Numbered from the stretch's first letter, positions 17,645 to 25,473 are shown. The stretch is 36,908 nt of DNA from DAISIL01 sp036822015 (GCA_036822015.1 DAISIL010000030.1:1-36908); one strand, 5' to 3'. Made by a program: numbers and translations. Notes: generated by a model from the sequence alone, not told the origin.

Positions 17645-18397
17645 ATGATGAAACGACTGTTGAGTTGGGGCTGTACCCCCATTTTTGGCTTGGCATTCAT
17701 CGGAACCCTGCTGGTCTTTCATGGGTTACAGTGGCTTGCCTTGCGCCTGGGTGGGTATCGGGCCCACAAAAAAACTGTGGACTACATGAACTGGTGCTTG
17801 ATGCGCTCGCTGCACTTTGCCGGAGCGCGTATTACCCTCGAAGACCGTGCATCCCTACCCGAGGGAGTGCCACTGATCGTGATTAGCAATCACCAGAGTA
17901 TGTTTGATGTAGCCATGATGGGTTGGCTACTCCGTAAGCACCATCCCAAGTACGTCTCGAAGCAAGAACTAGCACACGGCATCCCCTCGGTATCTTTTAA
18001 CCTTCGCCATGGCGGTTCGGTACTCATTAACCGGAAAGACCCCCGGCAATCTATTGCTGCCTTGCAGGCCTTCGGCAAATATTTGGATCAAAACAACTAC
18101 GCCGGCTGTATTTTTCCGGAGGGAACGCGCACCCGCGATGGCTACCTCAAAGAGTTTCGGACCCGTGGAACGGAGCAGATGCTCAAGTACGTGCCGCGTG
18201 CCTGGATTGTGCCGGTGGTGGTATATGGCAACTGGCGCATCGAAAAAGACCGCTTCCGTCCGCTCGAGTTTGGGATACGCTGTGGATGCACCGTCTTGCC
18301 TCCCTTTGAGGCCGCTGCCTGCCCCAGCCGCCTGGCCGCGATTGAGCAGGCACGGACGGCGATAGAGACCGCTTATCAGGCTTATTTTCCTGCTTAG
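17645..18397 (+). CDS. plsC: 1-acyl-sn-glycerol-3-phosphate acyltransferase
   Basis: This 250-residue membrane-associated acyltransferase makes phosphatidic acid from lysophosphatidic acid in phospholipid synthesis. An N-terminal membrane helix spans about residues 12-34. The catalytic HX4D motif is NHQSMFD (H83, D88). The acceptor-binding motif is FPEGTR (157-162), and the last block is IVPVVVYG. Two consecutive ATG codons (17645 and 17648) are possible starts. Related acyltransferases for ornithine lipids share these motifs, so substrate choice is inferred. aroC follows after 18 bp. Confidence 0.88.
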   Translation: MMKRLLSWGCTPIFGLAFIGTLLVFHGLQWLALRLGGYRAHKKTVDYMNWCLMRSLHFAGARITLEDRASLPEGVPLIVISNHQSMFDVAMMGWLLRKHHPKYVSKQELAHGIPSVSFNLRHGGSVLINRKDPRQSIAALQAFGKYLDQNNYAGCIFPEGTRTRDGYLKEFRTRGTEQMLKYVPRAWIVPVVVYGNWRIEKDRFRPLEFGIRCGCTVLPPFEAAACPSRLAAIEQARTAIETAYQAYFPA

Positions 18398-18415
18398 ATT
18401 GCGTATCTTTACCGA

Positions 18416-19495
18416 ATGAACACCTTTGGTCATATTTTCCGTATTACTACCTTTGGCGAGTCGCACGGCAAGGCACTTGGCGTAACGATTGATGGCTGTC
18501 CGGCAGGTTATGCCATTGATCTGGCGCAAGTTCAGGCAGAGATGCGCCGCCGTCGCCCGGGGCAGTCTAAGATCACGACTCCCCGCAAGGAGCGCGATGA
18601 GATCGAAGTCCTTTCGGGTATCTTTGAGGGGAAAACTACCGGCACGCCCTTGCATATCCTAATCCCGAATCAGGATGCCCGCAGCCACGACTACGGACAC
18701 ATCCAGGATAAGTTTAGGCCCTCTCATGCCGACTTCACCTACCAAAAAAAATACGGTCTCCGCGACTATCGGGGAGGCGGGCGTAGCTCAGCTCGGGAGA
18801 CAGCTGCCCGTGTAGCCGCAGGGGCCATCGCAAAGCAGATTTTGGCCACCAAGGGCATCCATACCTGGGCTTACGTCTCGTCTGTCGGAGCGATCACCCT
18901 CGAAAAGCCCTATACCGAGCTAGACTTTTCCGCGCCCGAAAACATCGTCCGTTGTCCGGATCCCGAAACGGCTTCCGCCATGATTGCACATATCGAAGCC
19001 GTCCGCGACGAGGGCGATACCATCGGGGGCGTTGTCTCGGGCGTGATTCGTGGCTTACCCGTCGGGTTGGGAGAGCCTGTTTTTGGGAAGCTACATGCCG
19101 AGCTAGGTCGGGGGATGCTTTCGATCAATGCCGTGAAGGGCTTCGAGTATGGCAGTGGCTTTGCAGGAACGCGCCTGCGGGGATCAGACCATAACGACAG
19201 CTTTGAGCAGCAAGCCGATGGGCGTGTACGTACCCGCACCAACCACTCGGGAGGCATCCAGGGGGGCATCTCCAACGGCGAAGATGTGTACTTTCGGGTG
19301 GCTTTCAAACCCGTAGCTACCTTGATGCAGGATCAAGAAAGCATCAACGCCGTCGGTGAATCCGTAACGGTGAGCGGCAAAGGCCGGCACGACCCTTGTG
19401 TTGTACCGCGTGCTGTCCCGATTGTGGAGGCGATGGCTGCCCTGACGGCACTTGATTTTTATCTCTGGCAACAGATGCGACAGACCGCCACATAG
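18416..19495 (+). CDS. aroC: Chorismate synthase
   Basis: The 359-residue enzyme converts 5-enolpyruvylshikimate-3-phosphate to chorismate, the last step of the shikimate pathway, using reduced FMN. The family signatures are in order: FGESHGKALGVTIDGCPAG near the start, RRRRPGQSKITTPRKE-like residues, the DYRGGGRSSARETAARVAAG block, and a C-terminal RHDPCVVPRAVPIVEA segment. Length is typical. A near-consensus -7 element, TATCTTTA, lies at 18404-18411, four bases before the ATG. The next gene begins one base after its stop. Confidence 0.97.
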   Translation: MNTFGHIFRITTFGESHGKALGVTIDGCPAGYAIDLAQVQAEMRRRRPGQSKITTPRKERDEIEVLSGIFEGKTTGTPLHILIPNQDARSHDYGHIQDKFRPSHADFTYQKKYGLRDYRGGGRSSARETAARVAAGAIAKQILATKGIHTWAYVSSVGAITLEKPYTELDFSAPENIVRCPDPETASAMIAHIEAVRDEGDTIGGVVSGVIRGLPVGLGEPVFGKLHAELGRGMLSINAVKGFEYGSGFAGTRLRGSDHNDSFEQQADGRVRTRTNHSGGIQGGISNGEDVYFRVAFKPVATLMQDQESINAVGESVTVSGKGRHDPCVVPRAVPIVEAMAALTALDFYLWQQMRQTAT

Positions 19496-19496
19496 G

Positions 19497-20702
19497 ATGA
19501 GAAAAAAAGCCTTGCGATTTTTTTTGACCCTCTCCTTGCTGCTCCTCATGGCTGGAATAGCTTCGGCACAATCTGCGGATGCCGAAGCCTCCCGTCTTGA
19601 AAAAGAGCGCAAAGCCGTCCTAGACCGCATCAAAAACACCCGCCGCATCCTGGAACGCACTCGGCAGGACAAATACTCGTTGCTCAAAGAAGTGCAGACG
19701 ATTCAGGAGCGCATCCGGCAACAAGAAAAACTCTTGAAGGTCTCGGAGGAGGAAATTCAGTATCTCGGCAGCAACATCACGGAATCGGAGCAGATCGTTG
19801 ATGCCTTGAGCCGAGACCTCAAGGCCCTCGAGCGGGAATACGCGCAAATGGTTTATACGGCGTTTAAGTTCCAGAACGACTACGAAAAAGTAGCTTATCT
19901 CTTTGCTGCGCAAAGCATCCAGCAGATGCTGGCTCGTCTGCAATACATCCGCCAATACAACACCATGCGCAGCGATCAGATCGCCCGCATCAAGTCAGTG
20001 AAGGGGAGCCTCGAGCTGCGGAAGCAGCGTCTGGAAGCCAACACCCTTGAAAAACGCCGCTTGCTCACCCAGCTAGCCCGTGAGCGGGAGGCTTTGATCC
20101 AGCTCCGCCGCCGCCAACAAAACCTGGCCACACAGGTACGCCAACGCGAGGCCGAAGTCCTGCGCGAACTCAATACAGAGCAGCGGGTCTTGAAAGAAGT
20201 AGAAAGCCTAATTAGCCAACAGATTCAGGCTGCGGATTTTTCTAACTCCCTCTCTACGAGTGATAAAATGCTATCGGCAGCCTTTGCCAAAAATAAGGGC
20301 CGCTTGATTTGGCCCACCCAAAATGGCTTCATCTCGGCTAAGTTCGGATTGCATACCTACATGACCTCCGGTGAAGGCAAGCACAAAAAAAACATCCAGA
20401 TACAAAAGCTCGGCGTGGACATCCAAACGAATCCCAATGAAGCCGTCCGTGCTGTCTTTGCCGGTACAGTTGTTGATGTTTCGCAGATTCCCGGACGCGG
20501 TTACCTGATTATGCTCCAACACGGGGACTACTTCACGGTCTATGCCAAACTCAAAAATCCCGTTGTGGAGATTGGTGCGCGTGTCAAGGCTAGACAGACT
20601 TTGGCTACGGTCATCACGAATACGGAAAAGGTCGCCGAGGTGGAGTTTCAGGTGTGGAGGCATCTGGAAAAACTCAATCCTGAGGAGTGGCTAACCCAAT
20701 AA
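19497..20702 (+). CDS. EnvC-like factor with degenerate LytM/M23 domain
   Basis: The 401-residue protein has a signal peptide (MRKKALRFF then a hydrophobic core, cleavage after about residue 24), a long coiled coil (about 28-250) and a C-terminal LytM fold (about 275-395). In active M23 enzymes zinc is held by a His before GxD and by an HxH motif. Here the first motif reads KLGVDI, the region of the second reads YAKLKNP, and the final catalytic strand reads VEFQVW, so the usual histidines are missing. That is the EnvC pattern: a non-catalytic activator of cell-wall amidases in division. The start lies one base after the aroC stop; the ATG at 19497 gives the clean signal peptide. Confidence 0.85.
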   Translation: MRKKALRFFLTLSLLLLMAGIASAQSADAEASRLEKERKAVLDRIKNTRRILERTRQDKYSLLKEVQTIQERIRQQEKLLKVSEEEIQYLGSNITESEQIVDALSRDLKALEREYAQMVYTAFKFQNDYEKVAYLFAAQSIQQMLARLQYIRQYNTMRSDQIARIKSVKGSLELRKQRLEANTLEKRRLLTQLAREREALIQLRRRQQNLATQVRQREAEVLRELNTEQRVLKEVESLISQQIQAADFSNSLSTSDKMLSAAFAKNKGRLIWPTQNGFISAKFGLHTYMTSGEGKHKKNIQIQKLGVDIQTNPNEAVRAVFAGTVVDVSQIPGRGYLIMLQHGDYFTVYAKLKNPVVEIGARVKARQTLATVITNTEKVAEVEFQVWRHLEKLNPEEWLTQ

Positions 20703-20717
20703 AAAAATCACCAAAAG

Positions 20718-20749
20718 TTTGGAAATAACGCGGACTTGCTGTAATTTTG
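20718..20749 (+). promoter_or_regulatory. Promoter of tRNA-Pro
   Basis: TTTG (20718-20721) and a perfect -7 element TAATTTTG (20742-20749) have a 20-bp spacer. The element ends ten bases before the mature tRNA. Confidence 0.75.
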
Positions 20750-20759
20750 TCTTCCAATT

Positions 20760-20833
20760 CGGGGTGTAGCGCAGCCTGGTAGCGTACTTGCATGGGGTGC
20801 AAGGGGTCGCAGGTTCGAATCCTGCCACTCCGA
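20760..20833 (+). tRNA. tRNA-Pro (anticodon GGG)
   Basis: The 74-nt cloverleaf has acceptor arms CGGGGTG and CACTCCG (one G.U pair), anticodon stem CTTGC/GCAAG with loop ATGGGGT (anticodon GGG), and T stem GCAGG/CCTGC with loop TTCGAAT. The discriminator is A and CCA is not encoded. Confidence 0.95.
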
Positions 20834-20872
20834 CGAAGGGAAGCAAAGAAAAAAATATTTATTCATTTTTTC

Positions 20873-20902
20873 TTGATAAACCAGAGAAAATGGCTATCTT
20901 TG
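20873..20902 (+). promoter_or_regulatory. Promoter of tRNA-Glu
   Basis: TTG (20873-20875) and a perfect extended -7 element TATCTTTGC (20895-20903) have a 19-bp spacer. The mature tRNA begins 17 bases further on, so this tRNA need not depend on the tRNA-Pro promoter. Confidence 0.75.
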
Positions 20903-20919
20903 CCTCACCAATCAAAAAT

Positions 20920-20994
20920 GCTCCGTTCGTCTAGGGGTTAGGACTTCGGATTTTCAGTCCGACAGCACGGGTTCGAATCCCGTACGGAGTACCA
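20920..20994 (+). tRNA. tRNA-Glu (anticodon TTC)
   Basis: The cloverleaf has acceptor arms GCTCCGT and ACGGAGT, giving a G1.U72 pair, anticodon stem TCGGA/TCCGA with loop TTTTCAG (anticodon TTC), and T stem CGGGT-type with the TTCGAAT loop. Discriminator A (20991) is followed by an encoded CCA (20992-20994), unlike tRNA-Pro. Confidence 0.95.
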
Positions 20995-21009
20995 TAATTC
21001 ACTACATTG

Positions 21010-21047
21010 AAAGCCTTTTGTCTCGCAAGAAACAAAAGGCTTTTTTT
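21010..21047 (+). terminator. Intrinsic terminator of the tRNA unit
   Basis: A 12-bp stem (arms 21010-21021 and 21032-21043) with a ten-base loop is followed by a T run. It ends six bases before the ATG of the acetyltransferase gene. Confidence 0.85.
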
Positions 21048-21052
21048 CGTCT

Positions 21053-21640
21053 ATGCTTACTTTTGAGACTTGTACTGGGGATGCTTTGTTGCCCTATTTG
21101 GATGAGCTGGCGCGTCTGCGGATCGCGGTATTTGCAGATTTTCCTTATCTCTACGCCGGCGATTGGGCGTATGAGCGCGATTATCTTTCCACCTATCTCG
21201 ATAAGCCAAAGGCAGTTGTGGTATTGGCTAAGGCTGGTGCGCGCGTGGTGGGCGCATCAACGGGCTTGCCACTCGTGGAGGAAACAACTAACATATGCAA
21301 ACCCTGGACGGATGCCGGGTATGACCTAAGCAAGATATTTTATTTGGCGGAGTCAGTCCTCGAAAAGCCTTATCGTGGGCTTGGGGCAGGGTTTCATTTC
21401 ATGCGCGAGCGGGAGGCTTGGGCGCGTCGTGAGGGTTTCTTACACCTGGTTTTTTGTGCCGTTGTTCGGCCTTCGGATCATCCGTTGCGTCCGGTAGGCT
21501 ATCGCGGATTGGATGTGTTTTGGGAGCGTTTGGGCTTCACGAAGCGGCCCGACCTGGTTTGTCAGATGTGCTGGCCCGATGTAGGGACAAGGCTTGAAAG
21601 TGAAAAATCACTTGTCTTTTGGGAAAAGAAAATCCCCTAA
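21053..21640 (+). CDS. GNAT family N-acetyltransferase
   Basis: The 195-residue protein has the GNAT fold. An N-terminal helix pair (LARLRIAVFADFPYLYAGD) is followed by the strand VVVLAKAGARVVGAS, then acetyl-CoA-binding motif A (YRGLGAG, with the R/QxxGxG/A pattern) and a late GLDVFWERLGF segment. It would transfer an acetyl group from acetyl-CoA to an amine; the substrate is unknown. The gene lies between two terminators, starting six bases after the tRNA terminator, and I see no good promoter in that gap. Its stop codon is inside the 5' arm of the next hairpin. Confidence 0.82.
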   Translation: MLTFETCTGDALLPYLDELARLRIAVFADFPYLYAGDWAYERDYLSTYLDKPKAVVVLAKAGARVVGASTGLPLVEETTNICKPWTDAGYDLSKIFYLAESVLEKPYRGLGAGFHFMREREAWARREGFLHLVFCAVVRPSDHPLRPVGYRGLDVFWERLGFTKRPDLVCQMCWPDVGTRLESEKSLVFWEKKIP

Positions 21641-21667
21641 CTGCCGAGGCAATTAGGGGATTTTTTT
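21629..21667. terminator. Bidirectional terminator between GNAT gene and nqrF
   Basis: A 12-bp perfect stem (21629-21640 with 21653-21664) has T runs on both sides as read on each strand. It can end transcripts of the plus-strand acetyltransferase and of minus-strand nqrF. The TAA stop at 21638-21640 lies in the stem. Confidence 0.85.
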
Positions 21668-21687
21668 GGTCTAAGACCCGGGGGCGT

Positions 21688-22962
21688 TTATCCACCAAAG
21701 TCGTCAAAAGATACGTTTTCATCGGGGATACCATAATCTTCGCACATCTTGATAACGGCAGCGTTCATCATGGGCGGGCCACAGAAGTAGAACTCAATTT
21801 CTTCGGGTTCTTCGTGGTTTTTGAGGTGTTTATCAATCACCATTTGGTGGATAAAGCCTTTGTAGCCTTCCCAGTTATCTTCGGGGAGTGGCTCGGATAG
21901 TGCAATTTCGTACTTGAAGTTCGGAAACTCTTTCTCGATGGCTCGGAAGTCTTCGGTGTAGAACAGCTCCCGCATGGATCGTCCACCGTAGTAGAACGTA
22001 ACTTTTCGATCCGTTTTGAGGGTGTGGAACAGATGGAAGATGTGTGAGCGCAGGGGAGCCATGCCAGCACCACCACCTACATAAACCATCTCGGCTTTGG
22101 TTTCTTTGATGAAGAACTCACCATAGGGGCCCGAAATAACTACCTTGTCGCCGGGCTTGCGCGTGAAGACGAAGGAGGAGCAAATGCCAGGATTTACATC
22201 CATCCAGCGGTTATTGGCTCGATCCCAGGGCGGGGTTGCGATACGGATGTTGAGCATCACGATGTTTCCTTCGGCTGGGTGGTTAGCCATGGAGTAGGCA
22301 CGGAAGATAGGCTCGGGATTGACCATCTTCAAATCCCACATGTTGAATTTGTCCCAATCTTCTTTGTACTTTTCTGGCCCTGCTGGATCGTTGGGGCGCG
22401 GGGCAATGTCCATGTCTTTGAAGTGGCAAGTTACAGCGGGTACATCAATTTGGATATATCCACCGGATTCAAACTCAAGCGTTTCTCCTTCGGGTAATTT
22501 AACCACGAACTCTTTAATAAATGTCGCTACGTTGTAGTTAGAGACCACCTCGCATTCCCATTTCTTGATACCAAAGATTTCTTCGGGAATACGGATACGC
22601 ATATCTTGCTTAACCTTCACCTGGCAGGCCAATCGAACACCTTCTTGTTGTTCTTTTCGGCTGAGGTGGCCTACTTCTGTGGGCAGCACATCGCCGCCAC
22701 CATCTTCGATGACACATTTACACATGGCGCAAGTTCCGCCGCCGCCGCAGGCAGAGGGCAGGAATATTTTCTCGCTACCCAGCGTACCGAGCAGGGTTGT
22801 TCCGGCTGGGACAACGCGCGGGTTTGCCTCGTCGCCGTTGATAATAATTCGGACATCTCCACTCTGCACCAACTTCGATTGCGCAAAGAGAAGGACTGCC
22901 ACAAGCAGCAAAAGGATGATGGAAAAAGCAGCAATGGCTGCTATGATGGTGGTTGAAGCCAT
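21688..22962 (-). CDS. nqrF: Na+-translocating NADH:quinone reductase subunit F
   Basis: The 424-residue electron-input subunit of the sodium pump Na+-NQR oxidises NADH and passes electrons via FAD and a 2Fe-2S cluster. It has one N-terminal membrane helix (about 6-28), then a ferredoxin domain with cluster cysteines C72, C78, C81 and C113. The FAD motif is RAYS (221-224), and the NADH domain carries VYVGGGAGMAPLRSH (293-307). The C-terminus FDDFGG is typical. The other subunits nqrA-E normally precede nqrF, but here it has its own promoter and is flanked by unrelated genes, so the operon is split or this is an extra copy. Confidence 0.95.
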   Translation of the reverse strand: MASTTIIAAIAAFSIILLLLVAVLLFAQSKLVQSGDVRIIINGDEANPRVVPAGTTLLGTLGSEKIFLPSACGGGGTCAMCKCVIEDGGGDVLPTEVGHLSRKEQQEGVRLACQVKVKQDMRIRIPEEIFGIKKWECEVVSNYNVATFIKEFVVKLPEGETLEFESGGYIQIDVPAVTCHFKDMDIAPRPNDPAGPEKYKEDWDKFNMWDLKMVNPEPIFRAYSMANHPAEGNIVMLNIRIATPPWDRANNRWMDVNPGICSSFVFTRKPGDKVVISGPYGEFFIKETKAEMVYVGGGAGMAPLRSHIFHLFHTLKTDRKVTFYYGGRSMRELFYTEDFRAIEKEFPNFKYEIALSEPLPEDNWEGYKGFIHQMVIDKHLKNHEEPEEIEFYFCGPPMMNAAVIKMCEDYGIPDENVSFDDFGG

Positions 22963-22989
22963 ATTGAATATTTATTTTTTCTGGTCAAA

Positions 22990-23020
22990 CAAAACTACAA
23001 AAATCAAACGGTACGTCAAA
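22990..23020 (-). promoter_or_regulatory. Promoter of nqrF
   Basis: On the minus strand, TTTG (23020-23017) and a perfect -7 element TAGTTTTG (22997-22990) are 19 bp apart. The ATG lies 27 bases beyond the element. Confidence 0.75.
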
Positions 23021-23049
23021 AAAAAGTGTTCGGTAATCTCACACAAATT

Positions 23050-23958
23050 TTATTGCTGTAAAGTAGCTTCTTGCTCGCGCTGCTCCAGGCTTTCCCTGCG
23101 TTTGCGCTCGCGCTCCTCGGCTTGTTTGCGTTCTTCTTCGATTTGGGCTTTGAGTTTGGAGAGCCTATTGAGTTGTTGTTGGCTGTTGTTGTGGAGGTTA
23201 TCGGCATCGCGGGCGTAGGGATGTTCGGGGTATTTGTCCACAAAGTTTTGGCAGCGTTCGATGGTGTTCCTGAACCGCTCTTCCTGCTTGTGTAAGGCAC
23301 TGCCGTTGGCATAGGCATAGGCTGACTTGACGGCCAGATAATGTGCCTCGGGGCGCAACTCCGAATCGGGGTAGTCGTTTTCAAAGTTCTCAAAGGCGAT
23401 GATGGCAGCGGCATACATGCCTACTTTTTCGTAGAGCTTGGCGGCATCAAAGGCTTTTTGTTCTAGCTTTTTTTGTTGTTCGTTGAGTAAACTGACCGCT
23501 CGCTGCATGTATTCACTCTGCGGAAACAAATTGATGAAGCCCTGCAAGGCCTGGATGGCATCTTTGGTGCTTTGTTGATCCAGATGAGGGTCAGGGGCAT
23601 TGAAACACAAAGCCTCTGCACTGCGGTAGAGAGCCTCTTCGGCGCGTTCGCTGCGGCGATAAGTATCGAAATACGTCTTGAAGTAGTGCGAAGCCAGGGT
23701 GAAGTCTTTTTCGTGGTAATGACAATAGGCGAAGGCAAATTGCATGTCTTGTGCTTCGGGGCGGCCGCGATAAATCGGAATCAAATCCTGAAAAAGAAGA
23801 GCGGCTTTGTAATAATCACGGCTTTGGTAGTATTTGTGGGCGGCTTCTAGTTGCACGCGCAGGTTGGGATTGCGGCGTATCTGCTGAAACTTACTACAAC
23901 TGCTCAAAGCAAAGAGGAGCAAGAAGAACCCCATCACGGGAAACGAATAACTTTTCAT
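23050..23958 (-). CDS. bamD: Outer membrane protein assembly factor BamD
   Basis: The 302-residue outer-membrane lipoprotein is part of the BAM complex, which inserts beta-barrel proteins. The signal peptide ends in a lipobox ALSSC with C21. Five TPR-like helix pairs follow: YYQSRDYYKAALLFQ, FAYCHYHEKDFTLASHYF, DAIQALQGFINLFPQSEY, LYEKVGMYAAAIIAFENF and RCQNFVDKYPEHPYARDA. The C-terminal 45 residues are charged and helical, a tail common in Bacteroidota BamD. It is divergent from the FKBP gene, and their promoters share the same 60 bp. Confidence 0.92.
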   Translation of the reverse strand: MKSYSFPVMGFFLLLFALSSCSKFQQIRRNPNLRVQLEAAHKYYQSRDYYKAALLFQDLIPIYRGRPEAQDMQFAFAYCHYHEKDFTLASHYFKTYFDTYRRSERAEEALYRSAEALCFNAPDPHLDQQSTKDAIQALQGFINLFPQSEYMQRAVSLLNEQQKKLEQKAFDAAKLYEKVGMYAAAIIAFENFENDYPDSELRPEAHYLAVKSAYAYANGSALHKQEERFRNTIERCQNFVDKYPEHPYARDADNLHNNSQQQLNRLSKLKAQIEEERKQAEERERKRRESLEQREQEATLQQ

Positions 23959-23962
23959 GGCT

Positions 23963-23970
23963 CAAAAGTA
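23963..23970 (-). promoter_or_regulatory. Perfect -7 promoter element abutting bamD
   Basis: The minus strand reads TACTTTTG, an exact match to TAnnTTTG, ending four bases before the bamD ATG. A CAAA at 23985-23988 (TTTG on this strand) is only 14 bp away, so the -33 element is uncertain. Confidence 0.55.
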
Positions 23971-23993
23971 CACACTTTTTCGGACAAAAATCG

Positions 23994-24001
23994 TATTTTT
24001 G
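23994..24001 (+). promoter_or_regulatory. -7 promoter element of the FKBP gene
   Basis: TATTTTTG matches TAnnTTTG exactly, followed by C. The ATG at 24026 is 24 bases downstream. It lies about 25 bp from the opposite-strand bamD element, so the two promoters overlap back to back. Confidence 0.65.
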
Positions 24002-24025
24002 CAGACCCTCAAACAAAATTGCCTC

Positions 24026-24493
24026 ATGCACAAGTTCCTCATTGGTTTGCTTTTGTTGCTCGCTGCTTGTACCACCGATCGCGTCGATGAAAACGAACTG
24101 CTCCGCCAACGCGAAGATCAGGCGATCCAGGATTATCTCCAGGCAAACGATCTAACAGCCCAAAAGCAACCCGAGGGATTTTATTATCGTGTCCTCCAGG
24201 AAGGCACCGGAACGACCCGCCCTAAGGCAGGCGATAAGGTGATCGTACATTATGAAGGCAGGCTCCTGGATGGCAAGCGGTTTGATAGTTCTCGCCTCCG
24301 AGGTGAGACGTTCAGCTTCGTCGTCGAATCCCGTGAAGTCATCCTGGGCTGGGATTTGGCACTGCCCCTGATGCGCAAAGGCGAAATTGCCGAGTTTTAC
24401 ATTCCTTCTTATCTGGCCTACGGCACTCGTGGGCAAGGCCCGATCCCTCCATCGACGATCTTAGTCTTTGAGATTGAGCTGATTGAGTTTTAG
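24026..24493 (+). CDS. FKBP-type peptidyl-prolyl cis-trans isomerase lipoprotein
   Basis: The 155-residue protein has a lipoprotein signal peptide (LLAAC, C15), so it is probably anchored in the periplasm or outer membrane. A short helix (about 20-50) precedes a single FKBP domain (about 55-155) with the usual landmarks: GDKVIVHYEGRLLDGKRFDSS, the aromatic VILGWDLALPLMRKGE segment, IPSYLAYGTRG and a final FEIELIEF strand. It should catalyse prolyl isomerisation to help fold exported proteins. The ATG at 24026 starts the signal peptide; the longer frame from 23957 begins within the promoter region. Confidence 0.92.
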   Translation: MHKFLIGLLLLLAACTTDRVDENELLRQREDQAIQDYLQANDLTAQKQPEGFYYRVLQEGTGTTRPKAGDKVIVHYEGRLLDGKRFDSSRLRGETFSFVVESREVILGWDLALPLMRKGEIAEFYIPSYLAYGTRGQGPIPPSTILVFEIELIEF

Positions 24494-24696
24494 ATACACC
24501 GACACCGACCATTTACAGGTAGTTCATTCTTCACATGCTTATTCCATTTGTGCGTCCTCCAAAGGATATTTGGTGAAGGGGTAGGGTTGGCGTTTTTTTG
24601 TGCGGCAAAAATATTGTTGAACTTTTTTTGTCAAACCCTAAACAAAAAATTAACTCACTTTGTCATTAGCAATAACATCACTAAACACATACACTT

Positions 24697-25473
24697 ATGG
24701 ATTTTTTATTTATTGATGGTGCTTCCAACTTTGTGTTGGCTGACGTAATCGGCGGTCTCAAAGCAGATGACCCCATTGGTTTTACGTTTTTCATTGGCTA
24801 CATGGCCATGTTCGCTGCATCGGTATTCTTCTTCTTCGAGATGAGTACAGTATCCGCCAAATGGCGCACTTCGCTTCTGGTTTCGGGTCTTATCACGATG
24901 ATTGCTGCTGTACACTACTACTACATGCGAGACGTGTATATCAGTACCGGACAATCACCAACAGCTTTCCGTTACATCGACTGGACGCTTACTGTTCCTT
25001 TGATGTGCGTAGAGTTCTACTTGATCTTGCGCCCCGCAGGTGCGAAGCAAGGTTTGATGTGGCGTTTTATTGCTGCGTCTGTTGTAATGTTGGTAGCGGG
25101 TTACATCGGTGAGTCTTTCTACTACAACGATGGTACAATGAACATCGTTTGGGGAACGATCTCTACCCTCGGTTGGGCTGTAATCATCTACGAAGTGTGG
25201 GCAGGTTCGGCCAAGAAATTGGCTGATAGCTCTGACAGTGCTGCTGTTCGTAAAGGATTCCGTGACTTGACACTTTTTGCGACCATCGGTTGGGGTATCT
25301 ATCCGATTGGTTACATGTTGTTGCCAGGTAACTTGCTTTCTTTTACGGGTATAGACCCAAGCAGCATGGACTTGATCTACAATATCGGTGATGCCGTGAA
25401 CAAAATTGGATTCGGACTTGTCGTGTACGCAACAGCGAAAGCAGAAACGATGCGTTTGAAAGCTACGGCTTAA
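24697..25473 (+). CDS. Proteorhodopsin-type light-driven proton pump
   Basis: This 258-residue seven-helix microbial rhodopsin has the retinal Schiff-base lysine K236 (GDAVNKIG) with counterion D232. Helix C reads RYIDWTLT then CVEF, giving D95, T99 and E106: the DTE pattern of outward proton pumps, with D95 as proton acceptor and E106 as donor. H73 is the partner of the acceptor. Residue 103, the colour-tuning site, is Met, which is associated with green absorption. Helix E has G153 (VWGTIST) where bacteriorhodopsin has Trp138 and classic proteorhodopsin has Phe; in xanthorhodopsin-type pumps this Gly opens a window for a carotenoid antenna. Codon use resembles a highly expressed gene. A possible promoter is TTTG (24627-24630) with TCACTTTG (24655-24662). 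Confidence 0.96.
   Translation: MDFLFIDGASNFVLADVIGGLKADDPIGFTFFIGYMAMFAASVFFFFEMSTVSAKWRTSLLVSGLITMIAAVHYYYMRDVYISTGQSPTAFRYIDWTLTVPLMCVEFYLILRPAGAKQGLMWRFIAASVVMLVAGYIGESFYYNDGTMNIVWGTISTLGWAVIIYEVWAGSAKKLADSSDSAAVRKGFRDLTLFATIGWGIYPIGYMLLPGNLLSFTGIDPSSMDLIYNIGDAVNKIGFGLVVYATAKAETMRLKATA

Noticed and set aside
24697..25473. Sodium-pump (NDQ) or chloride-pump (NTQ) rhodopsin
   Set aside because: Helix C carries D95, T99 and E106 rather than N-D-Q or N-T-Q, so a proton pump is the supported call.
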